Positions 11,355 to 26,128 of a stretch of DNA of 64,000 nucleotides are shown one piece after another. The position numbers were made by a program, and so were the translations under genes. A model generated the notes under the pieces. That model was given only the letters and a program-made list of their open reading frames with translations. It was not told the origin of the DNA and did no database searches. Position 1 is the first letter of the stretch, and the number at the start of each line of letters is the position of its first letter. This DNA is from Umbelopsis isabellina. Its lineage: Eukaryota; Mucoromycota; Umbelopsidomycetes; Umbelopsidales; Umbelopsidaceae. The stretch lies in NCBI GenBank assembly GCA_016758905.1, contig JAEPQZ010000011.1, positions 620,001 to 684,000 on the forward strand, written 5' to 3'.

Positions 11355-13166
11355 TCAGTTGGAATTGGCAGATGGATTCACAGCACACCTACAGACACCA
11401 AACAAAAAAAAAATTGATTAGCATGAGCTAATGTTTGTGAGGAGAGTTACTGATTCATTAGATCGCAAGTCTTACATCCAAATGCGTGTCTTGTAGGTCT
11501 TGAATAAATCACGCACGAGCTCTCTAAAATCGATCCGGCGCTCAGCAACAAAGTAAAATGTCAACTTGCGGCGATCCCATTGAAATTCTGCATCTACTAC
11601 TTCCATGGGCAAACGCTTTTGTCTTGTTTTCGTTTGGCAAACCATGACAGCCTTAATTTCGTCTTGCCTTTTTGTCAATAACATGGCCACCTCAGCAGGC
11701 ACCGCTTTACGATATATTTGTTTAGGTCTTAATTCTTTACTATCCTGCCCATCTTCCCCTAGACCGTCTTGTTGTTGTTGCTGTTGTTCTTTTTGTAATA
11801 CCAAGGTTTCTACATACTCTGGTGTCAGGTCTTCCAAAATGATTTTTCCAAGGTCTTTGCCTCGATCTGCTTCTACGATCACTAGATCTCCTTGTTTGAC
11901 TGAACATGCACTTTTGTCAGCTACATAATACAAGTCGGATCGACCCGCTTTAAACTCCACCATGTACATCGCTCCAGCTGCTGGTACTTGCTCTAATGGG
12001 ATGCCTTTGCCCATATCGTTGAAGATTTGTGTTCGTTGTCTGTCATTTTCAAAGTATCCTTGAATGGTATCTAGCACATCGGGTGTCAATCCAGCGTTAT
12101 TCTGTTCGTCCAAATGGACCTTGTCAAGCAGGTCATTCAATTGATAGTTATTTTGGGAAGCATGACGGGGGAACATGGATGGTGTGGTGGCAAGTGAATG
12201 ACGACGATAGGGGGGAGACATTGGCGCATATTCATTGAAAGATGTCCTAGCGTGGGTGAAAAAGTGTGGCTCTCTTAATATACAAACAGATCAACAGCAA
12301 TCGTGCTCACTCCCACTTTACATACCTCTGACTCCAATGATCAGATCGTGGAAGTGTGGATGAAAGAGGAGGCTGATTCATCATCATAGAAGACGTATTA
12401 TAGAAACTGTTAATACTAGGTGGTGAGCGAGTGGTGGCCATGGGATGCCATCCCACCGATGTGGAGGAGCGCCTTCTCTGGGGACCGTCTGGTGGTCGAC
12501 CCCAGATAGTTTGTCCAATGGGCTCCAGCATGGGTGAAGTAGGCGATTCCATCATCATGCCGAAAGCAGCCGTAGATGATTTCGATCGCACTCTTTGTTG
12601 GTGGTGTTTAAGCTCTGAACCAATTTCGTCTTCTTGTGTAGCAGCTAAAACGTGTTTAGACCATAATTGGTCATCTGACAAAAATACGGGGTTACTGTGT
12701 TGAGACTCGGTCGAGAAAGAGGGTCGAGGTGTACGGGGCAAGTGATAGTCTGGTGAGGACAAAGAAGCAGTTCCATCGTTCCAAATCGATGGAGAGAATT
12801 GTGACCAAGGCGATGTTTTTGGAATATCGATGCCTCCAACATAATGAGGTGACGGTGGTGTAGCTCCAACTGGGTGAGTGTGTGCAGTAGGTGAAGGCGA
12901 CGACCTTTCCGACTGATCTGCTACAGCATACGTGCTTGCTGGAGGAGAGGGAGGCATCTATGATTAGAGACAAATGATTGAATCAATACTCTGTGTAAAC
13001 ACTGGAGGTTACTTTTTTTGTTAAAATTTACCGTCGGGTTCCAGGGTGCGGCAGTTACATTCAACTCTTTCAAAGTATGGATCTTAATACACCAACAAAA
13101 TTCAGCTACAGGTTCATTTTCGAATTCCTTTCATACAAGCCTTGTTACCTGATCCTTGTGGGCCAT
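11355..13166 (-). CDS. psp1: PSP1 C-terminal-domain protein
   Basis: Five coding exons in transcription order 13166-13149, 13082-13032, 12957-12326, 12246-11476, 11388-11355 give about 501 residues. The first encodes only MAHKDQ and the last only the final ten residues (CAVNPSANSN after a split Met). The middle is Pro/Ser-rich and likely disordered. The C-terminal 120 residues (QIYRKA..., then DRRKLTFYFVAERRIDFRELVRDLFKTYKTRIWM split in two here by chain position) match the PSP1 domain, found from bacterial RicT to fungal Psp1. Yeast Psp1 is a suppressor of DNA polymerase mutations and is linked to P-bodies; the molecular role is unclear. A (CAA/CAG)-type Gln run lies at about 11778-11800. 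The short last exon is supported because read-through at the donor would stop at once, while the splice restores the conserved domain end. Confidence 0.88.
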
Positions 13167-13631
13167 GTAAGTAAAAGTAGGAAAGGAAGAGAAAAAGGTA
13201 TGGGAAAATGATTTCTACAGAGGGAAATAATAAAGTCAAAATTGAACCAAGGGCGTAACACAAATGCCTGGACTTTCTTTTTTGTTGTGTTGTGGGGAAC
13301 TCACATTGTTGCTTCCCATTTTAATCTTTGCACTCCACAAACTTCTCCTGCTTTGTACTCCCCCATGGCTCATTTCATTGGACCCACCACTCATGCAGTA
13401 ATATTATTCTTATATTTTTATTTCCAACCATTTTGATTGAGAATCCTCTCATGAGCTTTCATGAGAGAGAGTAAGGTTCGGTTCATATAAACAGTTCGTC
13501 AGAGAGAAAAACAAGTGAAAAAAAAAAAAAAAAGGACAGCAAAGGATGCATCAGACAGACTATGGTCCGTGGGGGGCACCACAGATCCCCACACAAAAAA
13601 AAGATTTAGCTATGTACATTTATTCTGCCAG
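13167..13631. other. intergenic with hairpin and poly-A run
   Basis: Upstream flank of the PSP1-domain gene and 3' flank of the next minus-strand gene. It holds a perfect 9-bp inverted repeat (13446-13467) and a 15-17 nt A-run near 13518. No gene is seen. Confidence 0.5.
13446..13467. repeat. perfect 9-bp inverted repeat, 4-nt loop
   Basis: CTCTCATGA, loop GCTT, TCATGAGAG. It lies about 280 nt upstream of the PSP1-domain start codon and could be a dimeric binding site or a hairpin. Confidence 0.7.
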
Positions 13632-14361
13632 TCAATGAGCAGAAATCGTCTTTGCGACTAGCGCAGGATCTAATGAAGAATAGAGCGTGTGGCGTGAGGT
13701 CATCTGAGCTGGTACAACATCAGAAGTGTGGACAAAGATATCCCTACCATTACTCGAGACAAAGTCTTTAGAACGTCGATTCTTTTTTCGTTGCTCACTA
13801 CATTTCGTTCCTTTCGTTTTGAATGCTTGCTCGGTCTCGAATTTTATCGCCGACGTTTTCTTTAAACAGCTTTTTATACACATTGAGTCCTCTGGTGACA
13901 TTGAAGATAGCACAGAACTATCGGTGTCATTATCTTGACAGGTACAGGCTTGCAATTCCTTTTCTATTTCATCAATGATAGGCTCATCCAAGATCTCTTG
14001 ATTGGTAGCTTGTTTTTCTTGTTCGGCTTTTTCTCGCATTTGAATCATGTGTTTAATTTGTTTCATGGAAGGTAATATATGAACTGTGTTGTGAGCAAGA
14101 TCAAATGAAACTCGTCTTTGGCGATCTGTAACCTGTAAATCAATTGCAATGAAACGAACACGATGAGTCATAATGGTTCAATACACTGTCAAAATTTCTT
14201 ATCTCGAGAGAAATAACCGCTTACTTTTGGTGAATTCGAGATGTCGTGAGACTTGTGCTAGAATCAAAAAGTCTTAGTCCCCGGCATCGCGTGATGTATA
14301 TAGTAGTCATATCAAGAGGAAAATTATTGCTTACTCGTTGATGTTTCTTTCCATTTGGCAT
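13632..14361 (-). CDS. small uncharacterised protein with an RVSF (PP1-docking-like) motif
   Basis: Three phase-0 exons in transcription order 14361-14335, 14257-14225, 14132-13632 give about 186 residues starting MPNGKKHQR. The two small N-terminal exons encode 9 and 11 residues. Residues 25-29 read RRVSF, which fits the RVxF docking motif for protein phosphatase 1, followed by DLAHNTVHILPS, a conserved-looking stretch. The rest is a charged helix (KQIKHMIQMREKAEQEK), an acidic/Ser-rich segment with Cys pairs (CTC), and a basic stretch RKKNRRSK that could be a nuclear signal. I do not recognise a named family. Three clean donors and acceptors, all in frame, are the evidence that it is real; an in-frame upstream ATG at 14424 would give a longer, hydrophobic start that looks less likely. 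Confidence 0.65.
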
Positions 14362-15762
14362 GAGTATAATTGTAAGACAGAAGAAGAGTCTAAACTGTAT
14401 AAATTCCGCTGTCAGTCTATCCATGTCTTGGAGGGGATCCCCTTCTCTTGGGCGGATTTGTGACTGCTATTGAACCAATGGATTTTGCCAGAAAGATTTC
14501 CAGTGGCAAACACGGTCAAATCACAATTGCCTGCTAAGTTGTGATGCAGCTTCATAGCTGAACAACTGAAAGCTACATGCATGAATTAGAGTAATGGCTA
14601 CGAGAATATTCTTCTTGTTTAATAGCATAGCCTGATCGACTAGAGTATTCTACAAAAGACGCCATGGCGCTTCATTCTCAGCCATATTGAGGCACATGGT
14701 CTCGTGTTACCATATCTTTCCATGGCAGCCATTTTCACTACTTTTGCTGTTGAGACTTGCGGCTTTTCAGAATCGACCCTTATCCCCCCTTAGACTTAAA
14801 TACACAAAGAAATTGCATCATCTTATGATGCTATTACTCATGAAGAAGCATCTACATCACTGCAATTATTTTGAAGTCATTGTTGCAAAGCAGCTAAGTC
14901 CCTTTTGTGCGCTGGACTAAATGACTAAGCGATGCTGCCGAACTGACGCGATAGTTCAGCAAGTCACATGGTCATGCAGCTAATCAGCTAGCTCAAAGAG
15001 TACGACGGTGAAGGGACATTTTATTAAGGCTTCATGTCACATAGTAGTCTACTAGCTCACCACGATATTTGATAACGAAGACCAGCAACGGCGGCCATTA
15101 TATTTTCAAAAAGAGTTTGTATCTGTAATCATACCTAGATGCTGCCCGCGGCCTTGATTATTTAGAAGTGTCGCTTAAATATTAGCTTTCTGGCAGAGGA
15201 GTTTAATTACTGCCAACAAATTTCAGCCAGGGTAGCATCTTCGCTCGCATCGATCGATAATCAATGAAACAACGTTGGTTCATTATAGGGATTACATTTC
15301 ATAGACTGCCCTTTTGCGCCTTAAAACCTGACGATCATTGATCCTAATACCTGCCAGCTCGAAACCCACTTTTCCCCTTTGTATGAGAAAAATAACAAGT
15401 GGGTAAAAAAAAAACCAGGCACAAATTTTTCGAACTTTTGTGCTCAAACCCACAGTCAACACACTACATCATCGGGATCGAGATTTGGATAAAGGCCGGA
15501 TCCGAAGCCCTATACAAGTTCTAGTTTTTGTTGTTGAGACGAAGGGGCCGATAGACGGAGACTTTGACCCTTTATTTTATTTTTATTGTACTGCAAAATT
15601 TAGTGGTTGAAAGAAAAAGCTGGGCTTTTGAAAATGTGTTATGTTCAATTCACTCTCCCCAAAGGGCCAAAGTTACAATCTTTTTTAGTGCCGCTTTTTC
15701 TCCTTTACTTTATATTCTTTATCCCCTTCTAAAGTCTTTTTGACTTGTTTATTCCCCCCCTC
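14362..15762. other. intergenic, promoter of the AGC kinase
   Basis: About 1.4 kb without a supported gene. The part 15370-15762 is rich in T/C runs close to the kinase start (including a run of C just before the ATG), like a long 5' leader. The rest shows only short, scattered open frames. Confidence 0.5.
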
Positions 15763-17911
<2,149 letters not shown>

Positions 17912-18456
17912 GTGGACCCATCATGCACTAGGATCAAGTGTGCTAGTTATTGCCAAATTTTTAAATAAGCTAAATGCGCCCCTTTCTGTTGGGAAGAGCG
18001 CACAAAAACAGAGCGTTTAAGCTATTAATTTTTTTCCTTTTCTTTATACTCCCTCTAGTTTGTTCCTGATTTTTCTCTATTTCATTTCACTTCATTGCAT
18101 TTCGTTGTCCACCACCGTTTCTATTTTCGTTATTAACATCACCAGCTGGATCATGCAAAGAGTCCAGCATTGTATTTATTGTTTTCCAAAATCTGTTCCC
18201 CAAGCAAAATATATCAACCGGCAGATATAATGTTCACACCACACTGCCATAAAAGCATACCATGTTGGGCTCATTGACGTAGTAACTTATTGCTAAATTC
18301 AACATAGTACTTTCTTTTACATTTATTATGTGAATCAAAGGATGGGGTACATAAGAATACAAAATAATTGACAGGGTATGGTATGACATTCGGCATACGG
18401 TATAAGTTACAAAGGTAGATTTGCGGGCCTGACAGGGCATGGTGGGGTGTGGGGTA
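17912..18456. other. convergent 3' flanks of two kinase genes
   Basis: T-rich 3' flanks of the AGC kinase (plus) and the Aurora kinase (minus). No gene is seen. Confidence 0.5.
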
Positions 18457-19826
18457 TCAATTGGAAACAGGTTTTGTGGAGAAGATTGCATCAATAGTGC
18501 TGGCTGCACCAGCCGGTAAAGAAGCAGATTTTGCAATGCTTGCAGGAGTTTGATTAGTTACTGTTGGTTCACTAGGTGGACCGGCATGCTTGACGATCCA
18601 TGGATGCTGTTGAACTTGGTCCAAAGACAGTCGGTCATCCGGATTATATTTCAAAAGCTAGAGGAAGATTCAGTAACAGCATAGCGACAACTGCCCCAAT
18701 CAATAAAGTCTTCACCTTCCGTATCAGATCGGCAGCGTCCGCGCTGACATGTGTGGGGATTTTAAGATCTACGCGAGCTATACGCAAGTACGTTGCTCGG
18801 TAACCAGCCATATCTTCGAATGGTGGATTTCCACACAAAAACTCATACATGAGAACGCCCAATGACCAAATATCGATTTTATCGCTATGGTCTTTCGCTT
18901 CCACCATTTCCGGAGCAAGATAATCTAATGTGCCGCACAATGTTTGTCTCCTAGTGCTACACGATGATTTAGTCGCCAAGCTATTCCTTTGATAAATGGT
19001 CAAAGCTGTACTTACCTTTTCCCAGCAGTATGAACCGACCAACCAAAGTCCCCAATCTTCAACTCTCCTCGCAAACCCAGCATCAAGTTTTCGGGTTTAA
19101 TATCTCGGTGGATCACATGTTTTCGATGCAGGTAAGCTAAAGCATTTGCCATTTGCAAAATATACTGTTTTTAGATGTTAATAACCTGGTTGCAAGGAAA
19201 CAACTGTCTGACTCGCATATATATTACCTTGGCAGCAATACGTTCAGGGAATTTTCCATATTTTTGCAGTTGCTTGTACAATTCGCCCTTGGCGGCAAAT
19301 TCTAATATGAGGAATACTCTTGTTTCATCATGAAAATACCCATACAAGCGTAATATATTTGGATGTCTATACATTGCAATGGTCAGCTGTAAAGAACTTG
19401 TAGTTGTTATTATTGACTGTTTCAAAATTTTACCTCAGGTTGCCTTGAATTTCGACCTCTCTTCGTAATTGCCGTTCAATATTACTATGAGCGAGTTCGG
19501 TTTTATACAGGACCTTGAGAGCAACAATATATCCGCTTCTTTTTTCGCGAGCCAAATAGACGTGGCCAAACTTGCCCTTTCCTAAGGCTTTCCCAATCTC
19601 AAAGTCGTCCAGTCGCCATGTTTTATGGCTATTGTCCTGTCTAAATTTTCAAAATTACCAAAGTGAGCTTACACGTTCAAAACAATTGCCGAATTAGCTT
19701 TACAAGTGTTACTTACTTGTTGATAGACGTTGATCGACCAGTCGGCTGATGAACTCTTTGTTTGGCTTGAGCTTTGGATGTCTCAGCTTTGTTCACTACT
19801 GGTTGTAGGTGATTCACCAAAGGCAT
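18457..19826 (-). CDS. ark1: Aurora kinase (Ipl1/Ark1)
   Basis: Six exons in transcription order 19826-19717, 19640-19434, 19366-19228, 19164-19016, 18950-18716, 18657-18457 give about 346 residues. After about 45 variable residues comes the kinase: [15 protein letters not shown] (48-62), ALKVL lysine, HRDIKPEN (about 171-178), DFGWSVHT (191-198) and the activation loop [16 protein letters not shown], whose Thr (about 205) is the Aurora autophosphorylation site. The DFGWSVH and LCGTLDY signatures are specific for Aurora kinases. This kinase is the catalytic subunit of the chromosomal passenger complex, correcting kinetochore attachment and driving cytokinesis. The short N-terminus is like other fungal Auroras. 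A Ser/Thr/Pro-rich tail of about 35 residues follows the kinase. The gene shares a 179-nt divergent promoter with thioredoxin reductase. Confidence 0.94.
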
Positions 19827-20005
19827 AAGAGCGTAACGGATAAGAAAGGAGAGGCTATGAGTGTGAGTTGGTGAAAGACGAACCTGAACTGTGTATTTTC
19901 AAATACCGCTAAGTTTTTGTCATAAAAATCATTTTATAATGATTATATCTTTTGTTTCTGTATTTTCCAACTTGTTCTTTTTATCTCACCATTCATAAAT
20001 TGACA

Positions 20006-21224
20006 ATGCCTCAACATCGCAAAGTCACCGTTATCGGCTCCGGTCCAGCAGGTAGTTAATTTGACTATACTCGCCAACGGCAATACCGTCTGATTAGTCC
20101 TAATCTGTGAATCCCCTGTTTTTTTTTTTTTTTTTTTTATGTCTTATCATCTATGATCAAAAGGACACACCGCTGCCACCTATTTGGCTCGCGCTAACTT
20201 GGACCCTATCATGTTTGAAGGCATGATGGCCAATGGATTCGCCCCTGGTGGCCAACTTACCACCACCACTGATGTCGAAAACTACCCTGGATTCCCTGAA
20301 GGTGTCCTTGGTGGCGAATTAATGGACAAGCTCCGAGCCCAATCCGAGAAATTCGGCACTGAGATTGTTACCGAAACCATCACCAAACTCGATCTGTCTT
20401 CTCGACCTTTCAAACTTTGGCGTGAGGGCAGTGAGGATCAAGCTGAACCTACCGATACCTCAGATACTGTTATCATGGCCACTGGTGCCTCTGCCAAGCG
20501 TATGTTTTTGCCTGGTGAGGATATCTACTGGCAAAATGGTATCTCTGCCTGCGCTGTATGTGATGGTGCTGTTCCAATCTTCCGTAACAAGCCTTTGGCT
20601 GTTATTGGTGGTGGTGACTCTGCTGCCGAAGAGGCAATCTACCTTACCAAATGTAAAGTTTCACGATTTTCCTCATTTTTACTAAACAGAGACCAAAATC
20701 ATCACTAAATTAACCAATCATATTCTCTTGTTTTAGATGCCTCTCATGTCTACGTTTTGGTTCGTCGTGATAAGCTTCGTGCTTCCAAGGTCATGGCTGC
20801 TCGCCTTCTCAAGCACCCTAAGGTCACTGTTATGTTCAACACTGCTGCCACTGCCACTGGTGGTGACGGTTCATTGTTGAGAGAACTTACCATTGTCAAC
20901 AACCTCACCAATGAGGAGAGCAAGTTGCCTGTCAATGGTCTGTTCTATGCCATTGGCCACGAGCCCGCTACTTCCCTCGTCAAGGGCCAACTCACCCTTG
21001 ATGGCGAAGGTTATATTGTCACTACTCCTGGATCTACCGAGACTAACATTCCTGGTGTTTTCGCTGCTGGTGATGTTCAGGACAAGAAATATAGACAAGC
21101 TATTACCAGTGCCGGAACTGGCTGTATGGCTGCCTTGGACGCTGAGAGATACATTACTGAACATATTGAAGAGCCACCCGCGGAGGATCCCGTCGCCAAT
21201 GGCACCAGCGATGCTCAAAAATAG
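20006..21224 (+). CDS. trr1: thioredoxin reductase (low-molecular-weight type)
   Basis: Three exons (20006-20051, 20164-20652, 20737-21224) give about 340 residues. It has the FAD fold GSGPAGHTAA spanning exon 1-2, the redox-active CAVC (residues about 145-148), the NADPH fold [10 protein letters not shown], and a second FAD motif [16 protein letters not shown]. The size and CxxC in the NADPH domain identify the fungal/bacterial LMW thioredoxin reductase, which uses NADPH to reduce thioredoxin in the cytosol. Exon 1 ends inside the FAD-binding glycine motif. Intron 1 carries a run of about 20 T before its acceptor. Codon use is C/T-ending and biased (ATC, CTC, GGT), as expected for a well-expressed gene. 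The C-terminus is a short acidic tail. There is no presequence, so cytosolic location is likely. Confidence 0.95.
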
Positions 21225-21498
21225 ATCCAATATTTCTTTTTAGATATCATGTTCCATATAGATAGCACGAATCATATCAATCCTACTTCCATTTTCTTAG
21301 ACACTTTTGTGAATTCCCACTCTGCTTTTTTTTTTTATGTTTGTAAAGAAAAAAGGACAATTCCTATAAAAAACTTGATGTTCAAATATGTAAAACAAAT
21401 CACAAACATGATTAAAAAAGTGTCCTAGAAGAATGCTGAATATTAGTATGAGTGATGAAAAGTATCATATAGATTGGAAGGAAGATGCCCAATCGTTT

Positions 21499-24400
21499 TT
21501 AGTTATGTATGTTCACTTTGAGAGTTACAATCTCGAATGGTTTGATCTGGATCAATGCTCCTTCAGCCTGAGCTTCTGATTGAGCTTTTTGTTGCATTTC
21601 TACCACATCATCGTCAAGCACACGGAGATTGGTGCTGAAAGAACTGACACCACGGCGTCCATTGGTTGCTACAGCTTCCGTTGGCACCTCATTCACATAA
21701 ATAGGTCCGCCTATTTCGTCTTCTAGAATGTTGCATCGGTGAATAGTCTTCATCGGCATTGCACTAAGAGGAAAACGTAATCAGTATACGGGAATAACAG
21801 TATAAAAATGCACATTTCTCGATCTCTCCTTACGTAATGAGTCTTGCGGTCGCATGGCCACCATAAGCTTCGTACAGTCGCAATATAATATCATCTGAAT
21901 CCTCAGCTCGTTTGATTGTGTCCAATACTACGTTAGGAGCACCCTCAATACGGAAATGTGAAATAGGCTCTGACAAAGCAGTTGCCTTCGCCACGGATAC
22001 CACTCGACTTTGCAGAGGCACATTAAATTTGAATCCTTCAGCAACAACGTCTGATTGCAAAAAGTGACCTTCATGAGGGTAAACAGCATATTTGAAAACA
22101 TGATGACCTACACATACGGCGAAATCACTTTAGTATCATAATTGAGCTAAGAGCGTATCTATTAAATCACTTACCAATGTCACAGTTGGCATCCGGTGCC
22201 TTGGGTGACCGTATTAACGATAAGCGTACAATATTATCATGTGCGGCATATCCATATTTGCAATCATTCAACAAGGCAACACCATAACCGTATTCTGAAA
22301 GATCCGCAAATTTGTGACCAGTGACTTCAAACTTGGCACTTTCCCATGACGTGTTAAAATGAGTTGGTCGTTGGATAGTACCGTACTGGGTCTCATAAGT
22401 AGCTTGATCCGTATTAATATTCCAAGCAAACTCCACTTTCTACAAGTGTCAGCGGCAAAGGAGTGTTTAGTTGAAACAGAATAAATCACATGTAGCCATT
22501 CGCACAAGCGACTTACCAAAAATTGTCTGTTTTCATTCCAATCCAACTCAGTCTCAAAATCGATGCGTTTAGATATAGCTGTTATAACCACAATTTGGCG
22601 TAATCGACTGGTTTCGGATATAGGCTTTTCAATCAACAGCGACACCCGCAGTGGTCCTTGCTCCAATATCTGAACAGATCCCTTTTCCACCTGGCGTCCC
22701 TTTTCTAAGTGGTAGATTTCGGTATCCCAAGCATCCCAGAAGAGGGGTATGTCTTCATACATTGTAAATACGTTTCCTCTTTCTCCCTCTCGAATGAGTT
22801 CACGTCCATAGCCAGCCTTGTCGCGCAAACCAATCAAATGACCTGACTTGTCGAAAGTTGCTTTAATAAACTCATTATCAATGACGATATTGTTGTTGCG
22901 ATCGGTTTCGAACGTCACCGGAGTGTAGCTCGGTGTGTCCTGCAAAAGGAAACCTCGACTTCCAAATGCAGGTATATCTTGCACTGTAGCAATTTGGTCA
23001 TTGATATCAGATCGTGGTGCTAACAGAGGTATAAATTACAGTCAACTTACCAAGTGCATAGCCAGTTCTACCAAACGCAGAATATTGTTTCATGTTGGGT
23101 AATCCCTCTGCTAACGGTATCTCAATAATTTCTGTACGTGGCCAACATAATGAATTGAAAACCACGAGTCCTGTTATACGTGATGTAAATACAACATGCA
23201 AATATATACATAATTTAAACATCCTTTTGACGCACCTCTCTTTCCTTCCGGTATGTTCGTATTAAGTTCAAGCACTGTATCCAGCAGTTCGTCACGCATA
23301 ACGGTACCTAGAGTATCGACCTCGGTATGCATCTAAAGACGAATGATAAAGGAGTCGAGAAGGTGATACTACTTAGAAACTGAATCGGTAATAAAATTTT
23401 CGAATGCTAGATGTTATGACTTACACGCATCACATCGTCGTAAACCATCTCAATCGCGGAACCAGGAAGGACATCATGAAATTGAGCAAGACAAACCATT
23501 TTCCAGAATCGCTCGACTTCCGACTTGGGGTATCTATGAAATAAGTATTAGTCAACCAAAATTTGGTACATTATATACTATACGATATTATGGAAAGGGT
23601 CAATTACATGAAGGTTTCGGGATCTGCGATCATGGAAAGTGTAGCAAAAATCTCAAGTTCTCGAAGCAGGAATTCGCAGGATCGATTATATCGTTTTGTG
23701 ATGGCATGTGAGGTGTAAGTTCCTCGATGCAATTCAAAATACTGCCAAAGAGAGCCGATTAGCGTGATTCATTATGTTCACACCTCTTGTTTGCTCATAC
23801 TCACCAGTTCTCCTTTCCATGAGGAAAGCTCAGCTCCTGATTTTTCAATGCCTTCGTAAAACTCGGTAGCGCCTCCCATTTTGACTTTGGCAAGACCATC
23901 GACGTTCTCCATCCGCTTCAATCGCTCGATCATACCTGCCAATGGACCGCCACCACCATCTCCGTTACCATACACCAGTAAACTGGAATTGGTGTATTCC
24001 TTGTCTCGATGATTGCGCACACTAGAAATGATTGTTAATATTTCCGCATATGTCAACTCAATGCCACTATCATGAGATGTACTTGCGTTCGTATTAATTC
24101 CTCTGGAGTGCATTGAGCATTATATGTTTCGGATGGAGCCATGTGAGTGATGACGCGAGAACCATCCAGAGCCGTCCAATAAAAGGTAGTAAAGGGAAAC
24201 TGTAAAACAGCCTGTCAGCAACAATGCCTGTATATGTTAATGATGACTACCGAATTATCTACCTTATTGATGTTGTTCCAAGATAATTTTTGAGTGAAAA
24301 AGTATTTCATATCTGCTTGCAAGATCAATTGTGGTATTTGTGGCGAATATCCAAATGTGTCAGGCAGCCAGAAAACAGTGCATCGTTTTCCGAATTGTTC

Positions 24401-26128
24401 TTCGAAGAAGCGTTGGCTGATAGGATATAATTCAGCATTGCATGTGATAAAAAAATAGTAAAAGTCCAATTTGCTTACCCGAGAAGGAACTGTCTACATA
24501 ATGATTCACCACTTGGTATGTTGCAATCCATTTCTACCCATGTCTACATAAAATCAATTTCCATGGAACGAACGTAAGCCCACTATGTCAACGATTGACG
24601 CCCTTTAGGTTCAAGTTACTTACTCCTCCGATGGGATTGAACTGACCAACGGAAACCTTTTCTCGAATTCGTTCCCATAATTTTGGATAGTTGTCTTTCA
24701 CCCATTCAAATTGTTGAGCTTGTGAACATATAAAGGTGTAGTCGGGATATCGGTCCATAAGGTCAATTTGTGTAGACCAACTACGACCAGCCTTTCGAAT
24801 AGTCTCATCAAATGGCCATAACCATGCGGTATCTGAAATTGAATTTTAATGTTATCAGATCAAAACCCTGAGCGTTTCGGTATACAGAAGCTTCCCAAAC
24901 TTGTTCTTACCAATGTGACAATGTCCCAAAGCCGTAATTTCATGCTGCGAATCTCCATTCTTAGCGCCCAAAAATTCTTTAGCTATTCGAATGCCTTCCT
25001 CTAACGTTCTGTCGTCACCTGCCCTAAATACGTTGACAATTCTGTTGGCAGTATGTAATGCCTGTGCCGCTCGTAGTGAATCTTGAGGGAGATCCCTGCT
25101 CATACCGAGTATGATTTGGAAATCGTACAATAACTCCCATGCCAGTTTGTTTGGCACAGCAAGGTCCTGAATAATTTGCATTGGTGACTCAGCTATCAGT
25201 CATACACTCAGACAAAAGATTGCCCGACTAGATCGGATTGGACCGAGCTTGTCCCAAAAGGAGAATTTCATACATACCAACTCATTCAGGTTGAAAAACC
25301 GATTGGGATCTGGAGGACCGATCAAACCATTGCCAGTTCCAAACATGCCATTGCAAGCCATTTCTATATAAAATTGAATAGGATCACCACCTCGAGCACT
25401 AGTTGTGAGGATATATTCATGACGAGCATCGCTTCCAGCTAAGAAAAAAAAGAAAACAAAAAGTTAATCCCGTTAAAAGATTTTTGCTACAAAAAGTGCC
25501 TTGCATGAAAGATCAATGCATCTTCATTACCTCCACCAGTTAAACCTTGTAAGGGCACACCATCCATACTCCATACTAGGGCTTCATTGTCCGCATTCCA
25601 TATAAAATGAACTTCTTCGCCAGCGAACTCGTTGGGTATGCGAACTTGGACATGAAACCAATGTGTAGCCTATGTAAAATCAAGCATGCTTATAAATAAA
25701 TGCCTTTCAACAAATAATTGTGCAGGCATGTTTGATAATGCTTTTACATACCCATGAAGGGCCAAACCATTCTCCCAGGCGAGTGGGCCGAAATTCTTGC
25801 TGAATGGCTTCTTCAAAAGATATTCTCTTGAGGTCAGGTACACTGAACACCAGCAGAGAAATGAATTCCTCTAAAGTGACATATAATGTCCTTGTGTTAG
25901 ATATGGAAATCCATTGAGAGGGCGGGGTGGTCTAAAGCCAGGTATGCAGAGTGAGGTTGACTTACCAGAACTAGTGCGAGCTTTGTACAGTTGCGACAGT
26001 AGATTAATATCGTTACCATTGGCGCCACCACTTGTAAAGTTACTACATCGGTCAATGGTGATGCTCCGAATCAATCTGGGGGTTTCCAGCGGTTTTGCGC
26101 CCGAGCTGTTTCGTTGCATTGGACCCAT
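21499..26128 (-). CDS. ams1: vacuolar class II alpha-mannosidase (GH38, AMS1-like)
   Basis: I place 18 exons in transcription order: 26128-25966, 25870-25752, 25669-25531, 25438-25278, 25187-24911, 24832-24624, 24543-24479, 24416-24263, 24199-24087, 24021-23805, 23741-23608, 23533-23425, 23332-23236, 23170-23051, 23019-22517, 22439-22175, 22107-21834, 21763-21499; total about 1127 residues, close to yeast Ams1 (1083). Signatures of GH38 are [13 protein letters not shown] (metal-binding His/Asp), [15 protein letters not shown] (catalytic nucleophile Asp), GDGGGGP and [16 protein letters not shown]. Ams1 trims free oligosaccharides and is delivered to the vacuole by the Cvt pathway; the protein has no signal peptide here either. 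Intron 9 (24022-24086) needs a GC donor (GCAAGT) to keep frame; the acceptor of intron 4 (25188) reads GAG and is the weakest junction. Confidence 0.93.

Noticed and set aside
14362-14424. Longer N-terminus for the RVSF-motif protein from the ATG at 14424
   Set aside because: It adds a hydrophobic stretch that does not suit the charged, probably nuclear protein; the ATG at 14361 begins a basic start and follows directly.
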